This document shows positions 31,545 to 42,500 of a DNA stretch of 64,000 bases, in pieces; position 1 is the stretch's first letter, and each line of letters opens with the position of its first letter. A program made the position numbers and the translations under genes. The stretch comes from Pictodentalium vernedei (Eukaryota; Mollusca; Scaphopoda; Dentaliida; Dentaliidae), in contig CM062288.1 in the NCBI GenBank assembly GCA_031216915.1, positions 183,112,596 to 183,176,595 of the forward strand, in the 5' to 3' direction. The notes under the pieces were generated by a model. That model was given only the letters and a program-made list of their open reading frames with translations. It ran no database searches and was not told the DNA's origin.

Positions 31545-31619
31545 ATTACCTGGTAAACGGATGCGTGGACACAACTGCCCACGCGTGGATTACGGTCTGT
31601 TCACGACGAGTGTACTGCA

Positions 31620-32079
31620 TTTCGATGTATTTCATTACTCGAGAAGGATGACTTGTCGTACGGAGTAGACCAATTAATACCTTCAACCCGCAGCAGCATG
31701 GCTACATGTTAAGGATGTTATTTTGTCTTCCTTAAAAAACGTGTCTCCTAAAACAGGGCACATTTGGTGATGGACGACGCCAATTTGCAAGAGCAGGAAT
31801 TGAATAGTTGACTGCGTTAGTTTTAAAAGAAATAGTACTCAGGGTGTATGATCACTCATCCATAAGTTTACATAATATGAAACTTTAAGCACCAACAGTC
31901 TGTATCGTAAAATGTACAATTGATTGCCAGTAGATCTACCGTAAATTTAACGGTAATTGTTTATAGTGCTTTCCTTCACATCGCGCGGTGAAACGAGGAA
32001 AGCAGAGGCGGGTTGGCCGAATGGTCCTCCGCGAATATTCCCAGTGGGCTCCGTATTGGGCCCCCCTTTGGCCACCAAA
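31620..32079. other. Unassigned stretch
   Basis: No supported gene or repeat. Only short inverted segments. Confidence 0.4.
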
Positions 32080-32934
32080 ATTGATGCAGCCCAACACCTG
32101 TTGGTGCGCGAAATTTCATGAAAATGACCAAAAAGCGAAATGGATCTGATTGCAAAGAATGCCGGTATATCAAAATGTTCTCTATGTGGACTGCCAGTGG
32201 AAGTCCACAGAGAGGACATTTCGATATACCAACAGTCGAGACTGCCGTTGATCGCTCAGATGAAAGGAAACAGCGTTCCTTCAATTTCAAAATCAAAATT
32301 TTATCCGATTGGGCCAAACTATGCTCTTCCCGGTGGGACTCCCTGCCCACGGTACAACCATTTTTGCCGAACGATCGACGAATTCGTTCGTCGATCGACC
32401 ACAGGGCTCATTCCTTTTATTCATACAAAAACAAATTGCGCAAAACAAAATGAAGTCGGACGCTATATTTCGCGTTATTCAACATTCGATGGAATGCACG
32501 GTGCGCATTCCAGCGAACGTCGAATAACCCGAAATATCTCAAGAGTAGGGCATTACGTACGACACTACTTGACTGAGAAACAATATAAACAAAATCCCTT
32601 TTTAAACTCTATTTTCTCAACGTACATACTAACTCAGAACCTACATTTATATCCTCAGAATAAAACATCAAAAATAACCTGTGATACGCAAAATAACCTT
32701 TATTGGTTTTGTTTACATCTCGTTGGAATGAGTACTTGGTGCTCATTCCAACAGGAGGTAAACAAATACTAAAATAACAACTAAGTTGCTGACATCTAAA
32801 TCTGCTGTGAATCGTGCCATGTAGGCTCTCGACGAATGCAAAACACACATAGGTACAAGCTACCTAAGTTTATGGCATTTTACATCCGTTGGATGGTCGC
32901 ACCAAGTACTCCCTCCAACAGAATGTAAAATACC
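32080..32934. other. Cluster of five to six pre-miRNA-sized hairpins
   Basis: Consecutive hairpins at 32163-32230, 32373-32396 (GATCGACGAA-TTCG-TTCGTCGATC), 32465-32537, 32711-32763 and 32874-32934, plus a weaker one at 32080-32122. Stem lengths are mostly 20-30 bp with small bulges. Several share a loop-proximal pattern: TTGGAATGAG pairs with CTCATTCCAA in the fourth, TGGAATGCAC with GTGCGCATTCCA in the third, and TGGACT with AGTCCA in the first. The arrangement resembles a microRNA cluster or a tandem fold-back repeat. No coding frame. Confidence 0.5.
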
Positions 32935-33033
32935 AGAAACAATACCGTTTGTTTCCACACACTATATATTTTTTTATAATTAAAATAATAAACTTCACAT
33001 TTGGCAACAATTATGTTAATGGACCATACAAAA

Positions 33034-33416
33034 TGGTGAAACGTGATGACAGGGTTGTGCTAAAGAGGACTAAACCTAGATTTCCAATAGATGTTTGGAA
33101 TGTACATGACGCTACAGTAAATGATAGATCCAGGACTAATAATATCTGCGAGTCCTGGAACAATGGATACAATCATTTTGTTGGACACGCCCAACCTGGA
33201 CTTTGGTTATCCATAAAATGCCTTCAGAAAGGTCACACATCTGCCTTGACAGAAATTGCAAGAATGCAACTTGGTGTGTCGTCGGCAAAACGAATACGAC
33301 GAGAGATAAGATCAACAAATAAAAGACTAAAAAAACTTTGTAAAGACTTTGATAAAGGGAAAAAAAATTTATCTGAGTTTTTAGATGTTATAGGGCACAC
33401 AATACGTTTCAAATAA
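33034..33416 (+). pseudogene. Second MULE: C-terminal transposase fragment
   Basis: 127 codons related to the C terminus of the 8.6-10.1 kb transposase. WNVHDATVNDRSRTNNICES parallels WNVHDVTIANLPRTNNISEG there, and the tail also aligns (LKKLCKDF against LQNLCEDR). The catalytic domain and FLYWCH finger are missing upstream. Divergence is large, so this is a different MULE family. A tandem-repeat terminus lies 0.6 kb downstream. Confidence 0.82.
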
Positions 33417-33614
33417 TAATGATGCATGTATGTTTAACTATAATTATTAGAGATACTATGAGACATTACACCGGTACATTGATAAATGAAAAGAAATGCA
33501 CCAAAAGAGTTTTAAACTTTCAAATAGTAGTTCGTAGTTATCTGTAGATTTCATGAAACTTCGTATATATTTTTAGGGTACCCATAGCTGAAGAATAGAA
33601 GTTGAATTACAGTT

Positions 33615-33703
33615 TTAACCCCTATAGTTTGCTTGCGGTCTCTTTGCCGTTTCAAGGAGATCAATAATACGCTAGATTATAAGAGTGGAATTTAGAGGGT
33701 TAA
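33615..33703. mobile_element. Possible tiny TTAA-flanked element
   Basis: 89 bases between two TTAA sites with CCCC at the left inner end and GAGGG at the right. Ends match the TTAA/CCC pattern of the PB MITEs but the inverted match is poor. Confidence 0.3.
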
Positions 33704-34020
33704 CGTTAAAATATTCCAACCAAAATTCTTTTTCTTGCTGCGGTCTCATTTTAGTGCGACCGATAAAAACGATATCCAGTGTTTTTCCGAACTTTATTTT
33801 CATGGGGGGATCACCAGTTCGTATGTCATATAGCACGGTGATATAATTTTTCTGCCAGATATTAATGTATATAATTAAGTTCCGTTGTTATATAAAGTGC
33901 TGCCATGTTTTACTTTATTTGTGCTTTTTCTTGTTTTTCTCTATTGTTTCTATTGCTTATTCAATCAAATAAACATACGTTACAAAATGCTAGTTGCTTA
34001 TCTTTTCGAGAGAGAAAAGG

Positions 34021-34197
34021 ATCCGGGTGGGGAAATGTCCGGGTGGGGAAATGTCGGGTGGGGAATCGTAAAGACAGAGTGGGGAAATATCCGGTGGGGA
34101 AATATCCGGGTGGGGAAATGGCGGGTGGGGAAATTTCCGGGTGGGGAAATCTCCGGGTGGGGAAGTGGGGAAATCTCCGGGTGGGGAAATGTCCGGG
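34021..34197. repeat. Right terminus of the second MULE: tandem GGGTGGGGAAAT units
   Basis: About eleven copies of a 13-16 base unit, GGGTGGGGAAAT followed by (A/G/T)TCC or similar. The design matches the first MULE (terminus made of short tandem units just beyond the transposase gene) with unrelated unit sequence. No inverted partner is visible on the left, so the 5' part is probably deleted. Confidence 0.7.
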
Positions 34198-34490
34198 ATT
34201 CGTCTTCAGTGTGTGAGTTGTCAACAGTTGCCCAGTGACACACAATTGGTAACTAATCACTCAGCTTGTTGGTTAACACTTAAGGGCCTATATAAGTAAT
34301 GAAATTTTGTTTATTTTGAAAATTCTCACCTCTGATATTCCTTCAATTCAAATTAAATATACACAAAATGTACATCAAAATGAAGGTTGGGATATATAGA
34401 ACACGAAACACATGTGTAATCAGCTCATAAAGTCGACAGTAGGCACCACTGGTTCCTGGAAGTCTGCTACCGTATTCGCACCAGAACTGA
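34198..34490. other. Short unassigned stretch
   Basis: No supported feature. Confidence 0.35.
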
Positions 34491-34574
34491 ACAAGAAGCA
34501 TACGAATGGAAGACCCGTTGGCTGCATTATGTACATAATCTAACCAACGGGTCTTCCATTCGTATGCTTCTTGT
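34491..34574. repeat. Perfect 31-bp-arm hairpin
   Basis: Arms 34491-34521 and 34544-34574 are perfectly complementary (ACAAGAAGCATACGAATGGA at the outer end) around a 22-base loop. No second copy in the window. Perfect arms imply a recent origin or selection. Confidence 0.8.
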
Positions 34575-36492
34575 TTTCTCAATATCGACATCACAATTGC
34601 ACTTTTGTAGTGTGGATTTTTGGTCAAAATATTACCCCCACTCCACACGCATTTTACCTACATTATGTATTGGTATGATTGCAATCGCGTACATATAAAT
34701 TCAACCGGGTGGCGCCTGTATCGCAATCCGATTGAAGTTATGTTTGCGCTTCCTACCTCAAATCGTTATGGCATCCTTGTTTGCGCTTCCTACCTCAAAT
34801 CGTTATGGCATCTTTCCCATCAGTAAATTTGTTGTTCTCGCATCTTAACTGGAACATCCCAAATGCACACCTGTTGTGTTTTTTATAAAGGCATTAATAT
34901 TATTCCGGCCATCCCTATCTTATTACGCAATGGTGTGATTGTAATCGCGGATAGTTAGATTCAACCGGATTGCGACAGTATCGCAATCCGCTTGAGTTTA
35001 TCTGTCCGCTTTCTACCTGGTATCATTACGGCATCTTATGCATCAAAAATATTTTATTTTCCCAGAACTGTCACACCGTCTATGTAAAATCTTTAACATG
35101 TCTTGCTAAGGCAGTGATTTATACCCCCCCCCCCCTCCCCTTCCCCAGTAATGCGTTGATGTGGCTGTATCGCAATCTGGTCGAAGTTATCCTTCCGCAT
35201 TCTTCCCCGCATCATTATATCATCTTGTTCATTGGTAAAATGTCACTGTATTCGCCCCCCCCCCCCACCCCACCCCGATGGAATCCCGGGAAGGGAGGCA
35301 GTGCTTATTTACTGTGGTAAACAAGTTTTGTTTTACTGGTAAAATAGGACCCAGTCACCAATTCTTGGAGTGGAAGTCCTCTAAAATGGGCAATATGGGA
35401 TATAAACTATTGACTGAACTTGACTTTGTCTCCATGTTGCGGTCACGATTAGCCAGTGTGCATAAATATGTGACCTCAAACACCACTAAATAAACAACAA
35501 TGTATTTGCCTACGAACGGTGACATTCTAGATGCACGTTTGTGACGTGTCATGTCAAAGAAATAATTTACCACTGCCACCTCCCTTATTCCTCCCAATTA
35601 TACATGGGCGTGATTGCAATCGCGGTCAGGAAAATAAAACCGGTGTGCCTGTGTCGCGATTCCATCCTACTAAGCATTGGTGTCTATATAATAGCGAACA
35701 GGTAAATCGAACCGGGTAGCGAGTGTATCGCGATCCGATCGAAGTTATATGTAGTCTGTGACTGTTCCGACCGAAGTTTAATCCCGGTCTGCAGTCTCGT
35801 ATCACCTGGGCATCTTATCTGTCGAAAAAGAAATTATCGTATCAATATGCGAACTGTGAGGTCCCAATCTTCACATTTGCAGTATGGCTTGATGAGACAA
35901 TAATACCAATCCCTCTACTACCCCACTCACTGTGCACTGGTGTGATTGCAGCTGCAGACAGATAAAATCGATCGGATGGTGACTGGGTTGTGATCCGATC
36001 GAGGTTATCTTTCCGCATCCTACCTAGCATCACAATACACCATCTTCGTCATCGGATAGATAATTAGTGCACTTAGTTGTGAACTTGGGCGTTCTAAATA
36101 GCGAGTTTATCGTCTCACATTCTACATTGTGTCGATACAGCTTCTTCGCCTGAGAGGATTCTATGGTGATATGTGAGCTGTGATAGCCTAATAGCACATT
36201 TGTAGTGTGTCAAGACAATGCAATAATCCAACCACCCCATCCTTTCTATGCATTGGTGATTGAAATCGCCACCAGATATATTCGACCGGGTAGCGCCCTT
36301 GTCACGATTCTATCGGAATTATCATTCCGCTTTTGACCCAATAGCGAGTTTGTCGTCGAATAGTGACTGGGTTGTGATCCGATCGAGGTTATCTTTCCGT
36401 ATCCTACCTAGTATCAATATACCATCTTCGTTATCGGATAGATAATTAGTGCACTAAGTTGTGAACTTGGACGTTCTAAATAGCGAGTTTAT

Positions 36493-36696
36493 CGTCTCAC
36501 ATTCTACATTGTGTCGATACAGCTTCTTCGCCTGAGAAGATTCTATGGTGATATGTGAGCTGTGATAGCCTAATAGCACATTTGTCGTCTCACATTCTAC
36601 ATTGTGTCGATACAGCTTCTTCGCCTGAGAAGATTCTATGGTGATATGTGAGCTGTGATAGCCTAATAGCACATTTGTAGTGTTTCCAGACATATA
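36493..36696. repeat. Exact 102-bp tandem duplication in the satellite
   Basis: CGTCTCACATTCTACATTGT starts both units, at 36493 and 36595; the segment up to ATAGCACATTTGT is repeated without visible change. Confidence 0.8.
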
Positions 36697-36700
36697 CGAT

Positions 36701-36836
36701 AATACCATGGTGTGTTTTGATGTGTTTGGTGTCTCGGCGAGTTGAGGGTGAGTTTTTTCGCGAGGCTTGCCGAGCGAAAGAGGCTCACTTTCAACGAGTT
36801 GAGATGTCAAGCGTGTCGGGGCACACTATGGTATTG
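36701..36836. mobile_element. Imperfect fold-back element inserted in the satellite
   Basis: 136 bases whose halves are imperfect inverted copies: AATACCATGGTGTG at the left pairs with CACACTATGGTATT at the right. Inner stretches (GGCGAGTTGAGGGTGAG against CTCACTTTCAACGAGTTG) also pair. It interrupts the satellite. Superfamily unknown. Confidence 0.6.
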
Positions 36837-38174
36837 TTGTTTTTATCTTATACCGACCATTTTTGTTCTTTTCTGCATTTTTAAAAGGGTTTTGGGGATG
36901 ACTTCGTGTCAAAATGTCGACTCATCTGGAGTCTCCAATCTATATGACATAGGGGTATGTGTTATAGATAATCTATAACACATGGGCTATATCTTCAACA
37001 GGTGTAAGATAAAATGCAACAATCCAACCACCCCATCCTTTCTATGCATTGGTGATTGAAATCGCCAGCAGATATATTCGACCGGGTGACGCCCTTGTCA
37101 CGATTCTATCGGAATTATCATTCCGTTTTTTACCCAATAGCGAGTTTGTCGTCCCGCATTCCACCATGTATCATTACAGCTTCTTCTTCATCGGAAAATA
37201 ATACTTGGTGATACATATATGTAAACTGTGATAGCCTAATAGGATATTTATAGTATGTTCAGATAATGTAACAAATCAACCGCCCCATCATTTCTATGTA
37301 TTGGTGATTGATATCGCCACTAGGTAAATTCAACCGAGTGAGGACCTTGTCGCGATGCCATCGAAGTTTAATCCCGGTCTGCAGTCTCGTATCACCGGGG
37401 CATCTCATCTGTCGAACAAGAATTAACGTATCAATATGCGAACTGTGAGGTCCCAATCTTCACATTTGTAGTATGGCTTGATAAGACAATAATACCAATC
37501 CCTCTGTTACCCCACTCATTATGCACTGGTATGATTGCAGCTGCGGGCAGATAAAATCGATCGGATGGTGACTGGGTTGTGATCCGATCGATGTTATCTT
37601 TCCGCATCCTACCTAGTATCAATACACCATCTTCGTCAACGGATAGATAATTATTGCACTTATTTGTGAATTTGGACGTCCTAAATAGCGAGCTTGTCGT
37701 CTCACATTCTACATTGTGTCGATACAGCTTCTCCGTCTGAGAAGAATCTATGGTGATATGTGAGCTGTGATAGCCTAATAGCACATTTGTAGTATGTCAA
37801 GACAATGCAACAATCCAACCACCCCATCCTTTCTATGCATTGGTGATTGAAATCGCCACCAGGTATACTCGACCGGGTGACGCCCCTGTCGCGATTCCAT
37901 CGGAATTATCGTTCCATTTTCTACCCAATAGCGAGTTTGTCGTCCCGCATTCCACCATGTATCATTACAGCTTCTTCTTCATCGGAAAAGAATACATGGC
38001 GATACATATATGTGAACTGTGATAGCCTAATAGGATATTTATAGTGTGTCCAGATAATGTAATAAATCAACCGCCCCATCATTTCTATGGAAGGTTAATC
38101 ATCAAAACCTCCTCCACCGCTCAACACCCCATGCATTGATCCGATTCCAATCGCTGTCAGATAGATATGACGGG

Positions 38175-38400
38175 GTGGCGATGGTGTTGCGATCCGGTCT
38201 GGGTTATCTTTCCGCGTTTTACCTTTTACCTTTCATCACTTCAACATATTACCCAATGGTGCAGAAGCTATTGTATTAACATATGAAGTGGCGATGGTGT
38301 TGCGATCCGGTCTGGGTTATCTTTCCGCGTTTTACCTTTTACCTTTCATCACTTCAACATATTACCCAATGGTGCCGAAGCTATTGTATTAACATATGAA
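38175..38400. repeat. 113-bp tandem duplication at the end of the satellite
   Basis: Units 38175-38287 and 38288-38400 differ at one base (GCAGAAGC against GCCGAAGC). Starts GTGGCGATGGTGTTGCGATC. Confidence 0.88.
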
Positions 38401-38703
38401 GTGTGACACCTCATATCGCGACTGTGTCATAACCCGATCGAACATCCTTTTTTTCTTTCTCTTTTTTCTTTTTTTTTCTTTTTTTTCTTTCTTTTTCTCT
38501 GTTTTCTTTTCCTACTTCATGTGTTGGTACAATATTAAGATTACCCCTGCTCTGCCTCGACCCACCAATATCTAGCGGAATAGTTGCAAAATCGGATAGA
38601 AAATTTTGAACGAATCTCGACTGTGTCGTGATCCGATCGAGATTTTATATCCGTTTCTCTACCGCAATTAGCATTGCAGATTCCGTCTTCTAACCTCCAC
38701 CCA

Positions 38704-39162
38704 CTAATATCTAGTGTGATAGTTGCAAAATGTAAAACCTCCGTTTTTCCCCCGCCAATACTGCTGCATGTTTTGTCTCCAAACCGTTTTAGGAAAATAC
38801 TGTAAACAGATAACATTCTTTAAATCAAATAAAAAGTATTGTAGGTTTGCGCCAGACTCATCAACTGCAGGTGGGACGCCCTTGATTTCTTCTTGCAAAA
38901 GCCTTTTTTTGTTTTCATCCCTACTCACTTTAGAACATCGGTTGCAAGATGAATTTATCACCAGGGGTTGATCCCACTTCTCCATACCACTCTCTAACAA
39001 AACAATAGAACTCCCTTCCTGCCAACTTTCGGCACTTTTCGTGGCATGAAGGATTTGTTTCTTCCTTTCCTGGCGATACGTTTCTGTGTTGATGGTATTT
39101 GACCCATGATGAATCCCGCGCAACGCATACTTACTATACACTGACTGACAAATTGCCCTCAA
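38704..39162 (-). CDS. Unrecognised open frame, 152 codons
   Basis: The frame from 39162 to 38704 on the minus strand has no low-complexity sequence. It has a Cys pair (NRCSKVS), a Lys/Arg/Glu-rich middle (RDENKKRLLQEEI) and an aromatic C terminus. I do not recognise a family. It sits between the satellite and the 2A-bearing LINE, overlaps no repeat I can define, and could be an exon or transposon fragment. It may also be chance: no other copy or flanking exon supports it. Confidence 0.22.
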   Translation of the reverse strand: MRAICQSVYSKYALRGIHHGSNTINTETYRQERKKQILHATKSAESWQEGSSIVLLESGMEKWDQPLVINSSCNRCSKVSRDENKKRLLQEEIKGVPPAVDESGANLQYFLFDLKNVICLQYFPKTVWRQNMQQYWRGKNGGFTFCNYHTRY

Positions 39163-39586
39163 ACCGATACACTGAACATCCTCTACGTGTCAAGGGTAAC
39201 CCTTGACTTTGCATAAGCAGAACTACAACCCATACCTATATATAAACTCAGTTATTTTGTATATATTTTCTTACACTTATTTTTTTTTTTTTTCTGTTTG
39301 TTTTATTGACTACTGTTTCTTTTACCCTCAAGTCTAATACTTCAACACTTTATATTCTATACTACATAATTTCTTCTCAAGATAACTTGAACATAGTTTG
39401 TTCCCAAAACCAAATTCATTTTCAATGTGCACAGTTGAACTATATCGCGCCAGAATTGGCCATTTTAACCTTACAGTCTATTCCAGTGGCTTAAAGCACT
39501 GTTTGCCAAAAGATAGATCTACTTGTATCTTAATTTACTTACTCTTGCGCCTCGGTGGTGTTGAGCTGCACTATAGCTTTACTGCT

Positions 39587-42500
39587 ATGTCTGCTTTATT
39601 CTTTGAGCAATCCAGCGAATCTGTTACATCCCTCTTAGTAAATTCCGCCGAAGCAATCCCAAACCGTTGCATGTCCTTGAATCTCTCGAAGGCCACGTCG
39701 ATATTGAAAGCAGTAGCATCGGCCTTTCTTTTCACGTTGTTTTCCCTCTGTTTGGTTATAATTTTATTATTGTCCGGTGACATTGAAACCAACCCTGGTC
39801 CAAACTCTTTTAGTTCAGATCACGATCAGAATACCCTAAAAATTGTCCATCTTAACATCCAAAGCCTTAAACCTAAATTAGATATTATACAATGTGAATT
39901 CGCATCATTTGACATTTTGGCTTTGAGTGAGACATGGCTGCAAAGTGACGATCCCACTTCCGATGTTCAACTCCATGGGTTCCACCAACCTCTGAGATTC
40001 AACCGCTCGTCAAGGGGAGGAGGGTTTGCCATTTACATTAAAGACGGTATTTCATTTCGACACAGACCGGACCTCGATACTCTGAATACGGAGTGCATTT
40101 GGGCCGAAATATTCACAAGATGGAGTAGGTCATTATTGTTAGGCGTATTCTACCGTCCACCCAACAGTCCTCCGGATACATGGGATGCTATAGCAGCATC
40201 CATCGAAAAAGCCAGAGACACGTCAATTAGGAACTTAATTGTCACAGGAGATTTTAATGACAACCAAATGGCTCCCTCGAGGAGTAGCTTTCTCGAGCTA
40301 GCTAATTACTTTAACCTTAAACAGATTGTGAGTGAACCAACTTGTTTCACTGAGACGTCTGCTACATTGCTAGATCTCTTTGCAGTCAGTGACACAATCA
40401 ACGTGAAAGCATGCGAGGTGCTTGAACCAATTATCCCAGACATGATCCGCTATCACTGTCCAATCTCAATTGAAGTCGAATTTTTAAAACCTAACCCTTC
40501 CTCTTTCAAAAGAAGGATATGGATTTATTCTCAGGGTAATTACGAAGTATTGAACCAGTCTCTTTCGAACACCGACTGGAACTCTGTCTTTGATAACCCA
40601 TGCCTTGATACTATAGTCTCTAATTTCACCGACAGAATACTCGATACAGCATCCAGACATATACCCAACAAAATAGTTACTTCGAGGACTGGCCAACCGA
40701 AATGGATGCACAATGAACTAAGACTTCTGACAAGACAAAGAAAACGCTTGTATCGTACTGCCAAACGAACAAATCACCCGCACGCCTGGGATAAATATAA
40801 ACTTAAACGGAATGAAGTTATATCAGCTATTAGGAAGGCCAAAGCCATGCATCTTTCAAAAATTCAGTTCACATTGAGAAGCAAAGAAACCCCAGCATCA
40901 CTTTGGTGGAAGACATTAAAAGCACTCATCAGTAGCAGTAACACAACAGGAATTCCTACCTTGATCCATTCTAACAAAATATACTCATCAAGTCTTGAGA
41001 AAGCTGAAGTGTTCAACGAATACTTCAGTTCGATCTCAACAGTTGATGATTCGAACGCCTCCCTTCCAGACCCACTACTACATGTCTCTCAGCGTATTGA
41101 TAGCATTACCCTACACTGCAGCGAGGTATATGCTGCAATGAAGTCGATAAAGGTATCCAAGGCGTCTGGTCCCGATCAAATAAGCCCGCGTCTCCTTAAA
41201 GAATGCAAATCCTCTCTATGCGAGCCACTGTCAATCTTATTTAACATACTTCTGAATAGCTCATACTTCCCTTCACTCTGGAAAAAAGCAAATGTCTCCC
41301 CTATCCTAAAAAAAACAGCCCTCAAACTCAGTTACTAGCTATCGTCCGATATCATTGATCAGCTGTGTTGGCAAAATATTCGAAAAATGCGTTTTCAAAC
41401 GCCTGTGGCTGTTTCTAAGTGAAAATAATGTTCTCAGTCAATTCCAGTCAGGTTTTACACCTCGAGATTCAACCGTCCTTCAACTGACTGACATATATGA
41501 TGAATTTTGTCGTGCACTCGATGAAGGCAAAGAAGTTAGGGTAGTTTTCTGTGATGTCAGTAAGGCCTTTGATAAAGTATGGCATGCTGGTCTTATCCAC
41601 AAACTGGAGAGTATTGGGGTTTCGGGGGAGTTATTGCTATTTTTAAAATCATATCTTGCCGATAGATCGCAGCGAGTTGTGATAGCCTCGGAGACATCCG
41701 CATGGAGGCCCATCAATGCCGGTGTGCCTCAGGGGTCGATACTTGGGCCCTTACTGTTCTTGATATACATTAACGACATAACCAAAGACCTACTTAGCTC
41801 TATACGCCTGTTTGCAGATGATACTTCCTTATATCTCATCATTGAGAACCCAGAGCAAGCCTCAAACATAATCAATCATGATTTGGCGACAATTGAGCAT
41901 TGGGCCAAAACATGGTTGGTTGAGTTCAATCCCAGTAAAACAGAGAGTTTGCTTATATCACGTAAAAACAATCCCAACTCTCACCCACCCTTATATCTAG
42001 GGGGGTCACAGATATCGGAAGTTTCCGAACATAAACATCTGGGGGTCATACTAAATAGCACATGTACATGGAACGACCACGTTGACCACATCTGCTCGAA
42101 AGCCTGGTCTCGGTTAGACATGCTGAGGAGACACAAATTTTATCTCGATCGAAGTGTCTTAGAAAAAATATACTTTGCCTTCATTAGACCCCTTCTGGAA
42201 TATGCGGATACTGTCTGGGATAATTGTTCCGTATCCAACATTGCGGAACTAGAAAAAATACAGATTGCAGCAGCCCGAATCATTACGGGAGCAACAATTA
42301 GTGCCAGTAAGTCCTTGCTGTATTCTGAAACACGATGGGACTCCCTTCAAGAAAGACGCCGCAAACATAAATTAATTCAGTTTTTCAAAATGTATCACCG
42401 TATGTCACCTCCACATATTTCCAATAAAGTCCCCCCCCCCCCCCCCCCCCCCACTCGTCTCCGAGACGAACTCATCATTTAGTCTTCGATCAAGTCAAAA

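Larger units (their letters stand above)
30614..31619. mobile_element. Mariner-like MITE (copy 1) carrying two nested SINEs
   Basis: Left end TACAGTACAGTCGCTGTGAA, right end inverted TTCACGACGAGTGTACTG. A second, uninterrupted copy at 55371-55614 is flanked by TA on both sides, which suggests the Tc1/mariner/pogo group. The centre is a perfect hairpin, GAAGCACCGGGT-ACA-ACCCGGTGCTTC, at about 31058-31091. SINEs sit at 30687-30999 and 31131-31544; removing them restores the layout of the short copy. Confidence 0.8.
34640..38670. repeat. Diverged satellite-like array, unit about 200-260 bp
   Basis: At least fifteen degenerate repeats share a core like CGATCCGATCGAAGTTATCT, TTTCCGCATCCTACC and GTATCATTACAGC. 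Each is preceded by a CATTGGTGTGATTG(C/A)AATCGC block and a CGACCGGGTGGCG block. A higher-order period of roughly 0.8 kb is visible (blocks with CCTTTCTATG at 36241, 37037 and 37828). The 345-bp segment at about 35836-36180 recurs at about 37425-37770 with high identity. Poly-C runs near 35124 and 35256 lie inside. No protein-coding signal. Resembles an old satellite with local reamplification. Confidence 0.75.

Noticed and set aside
32140..32772. 210-codon frame across the hairpin cluster
   Set aside because: It runs through both arms of several hairpins and has no protein-like conservation or motif.
34021..34197. CRISPR-like array of short repeats
   Set aside because: Units are contiguous without unique spacers, the context is eukaryotic, and position and design match a MULE terminus.
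36955..36981. Short palindrome TGTGTTATAGAT/ATCTATAACACA as a transposon end
   Set aside because: Resembles the tip of the fold-back at 61769 but is too short to assign.
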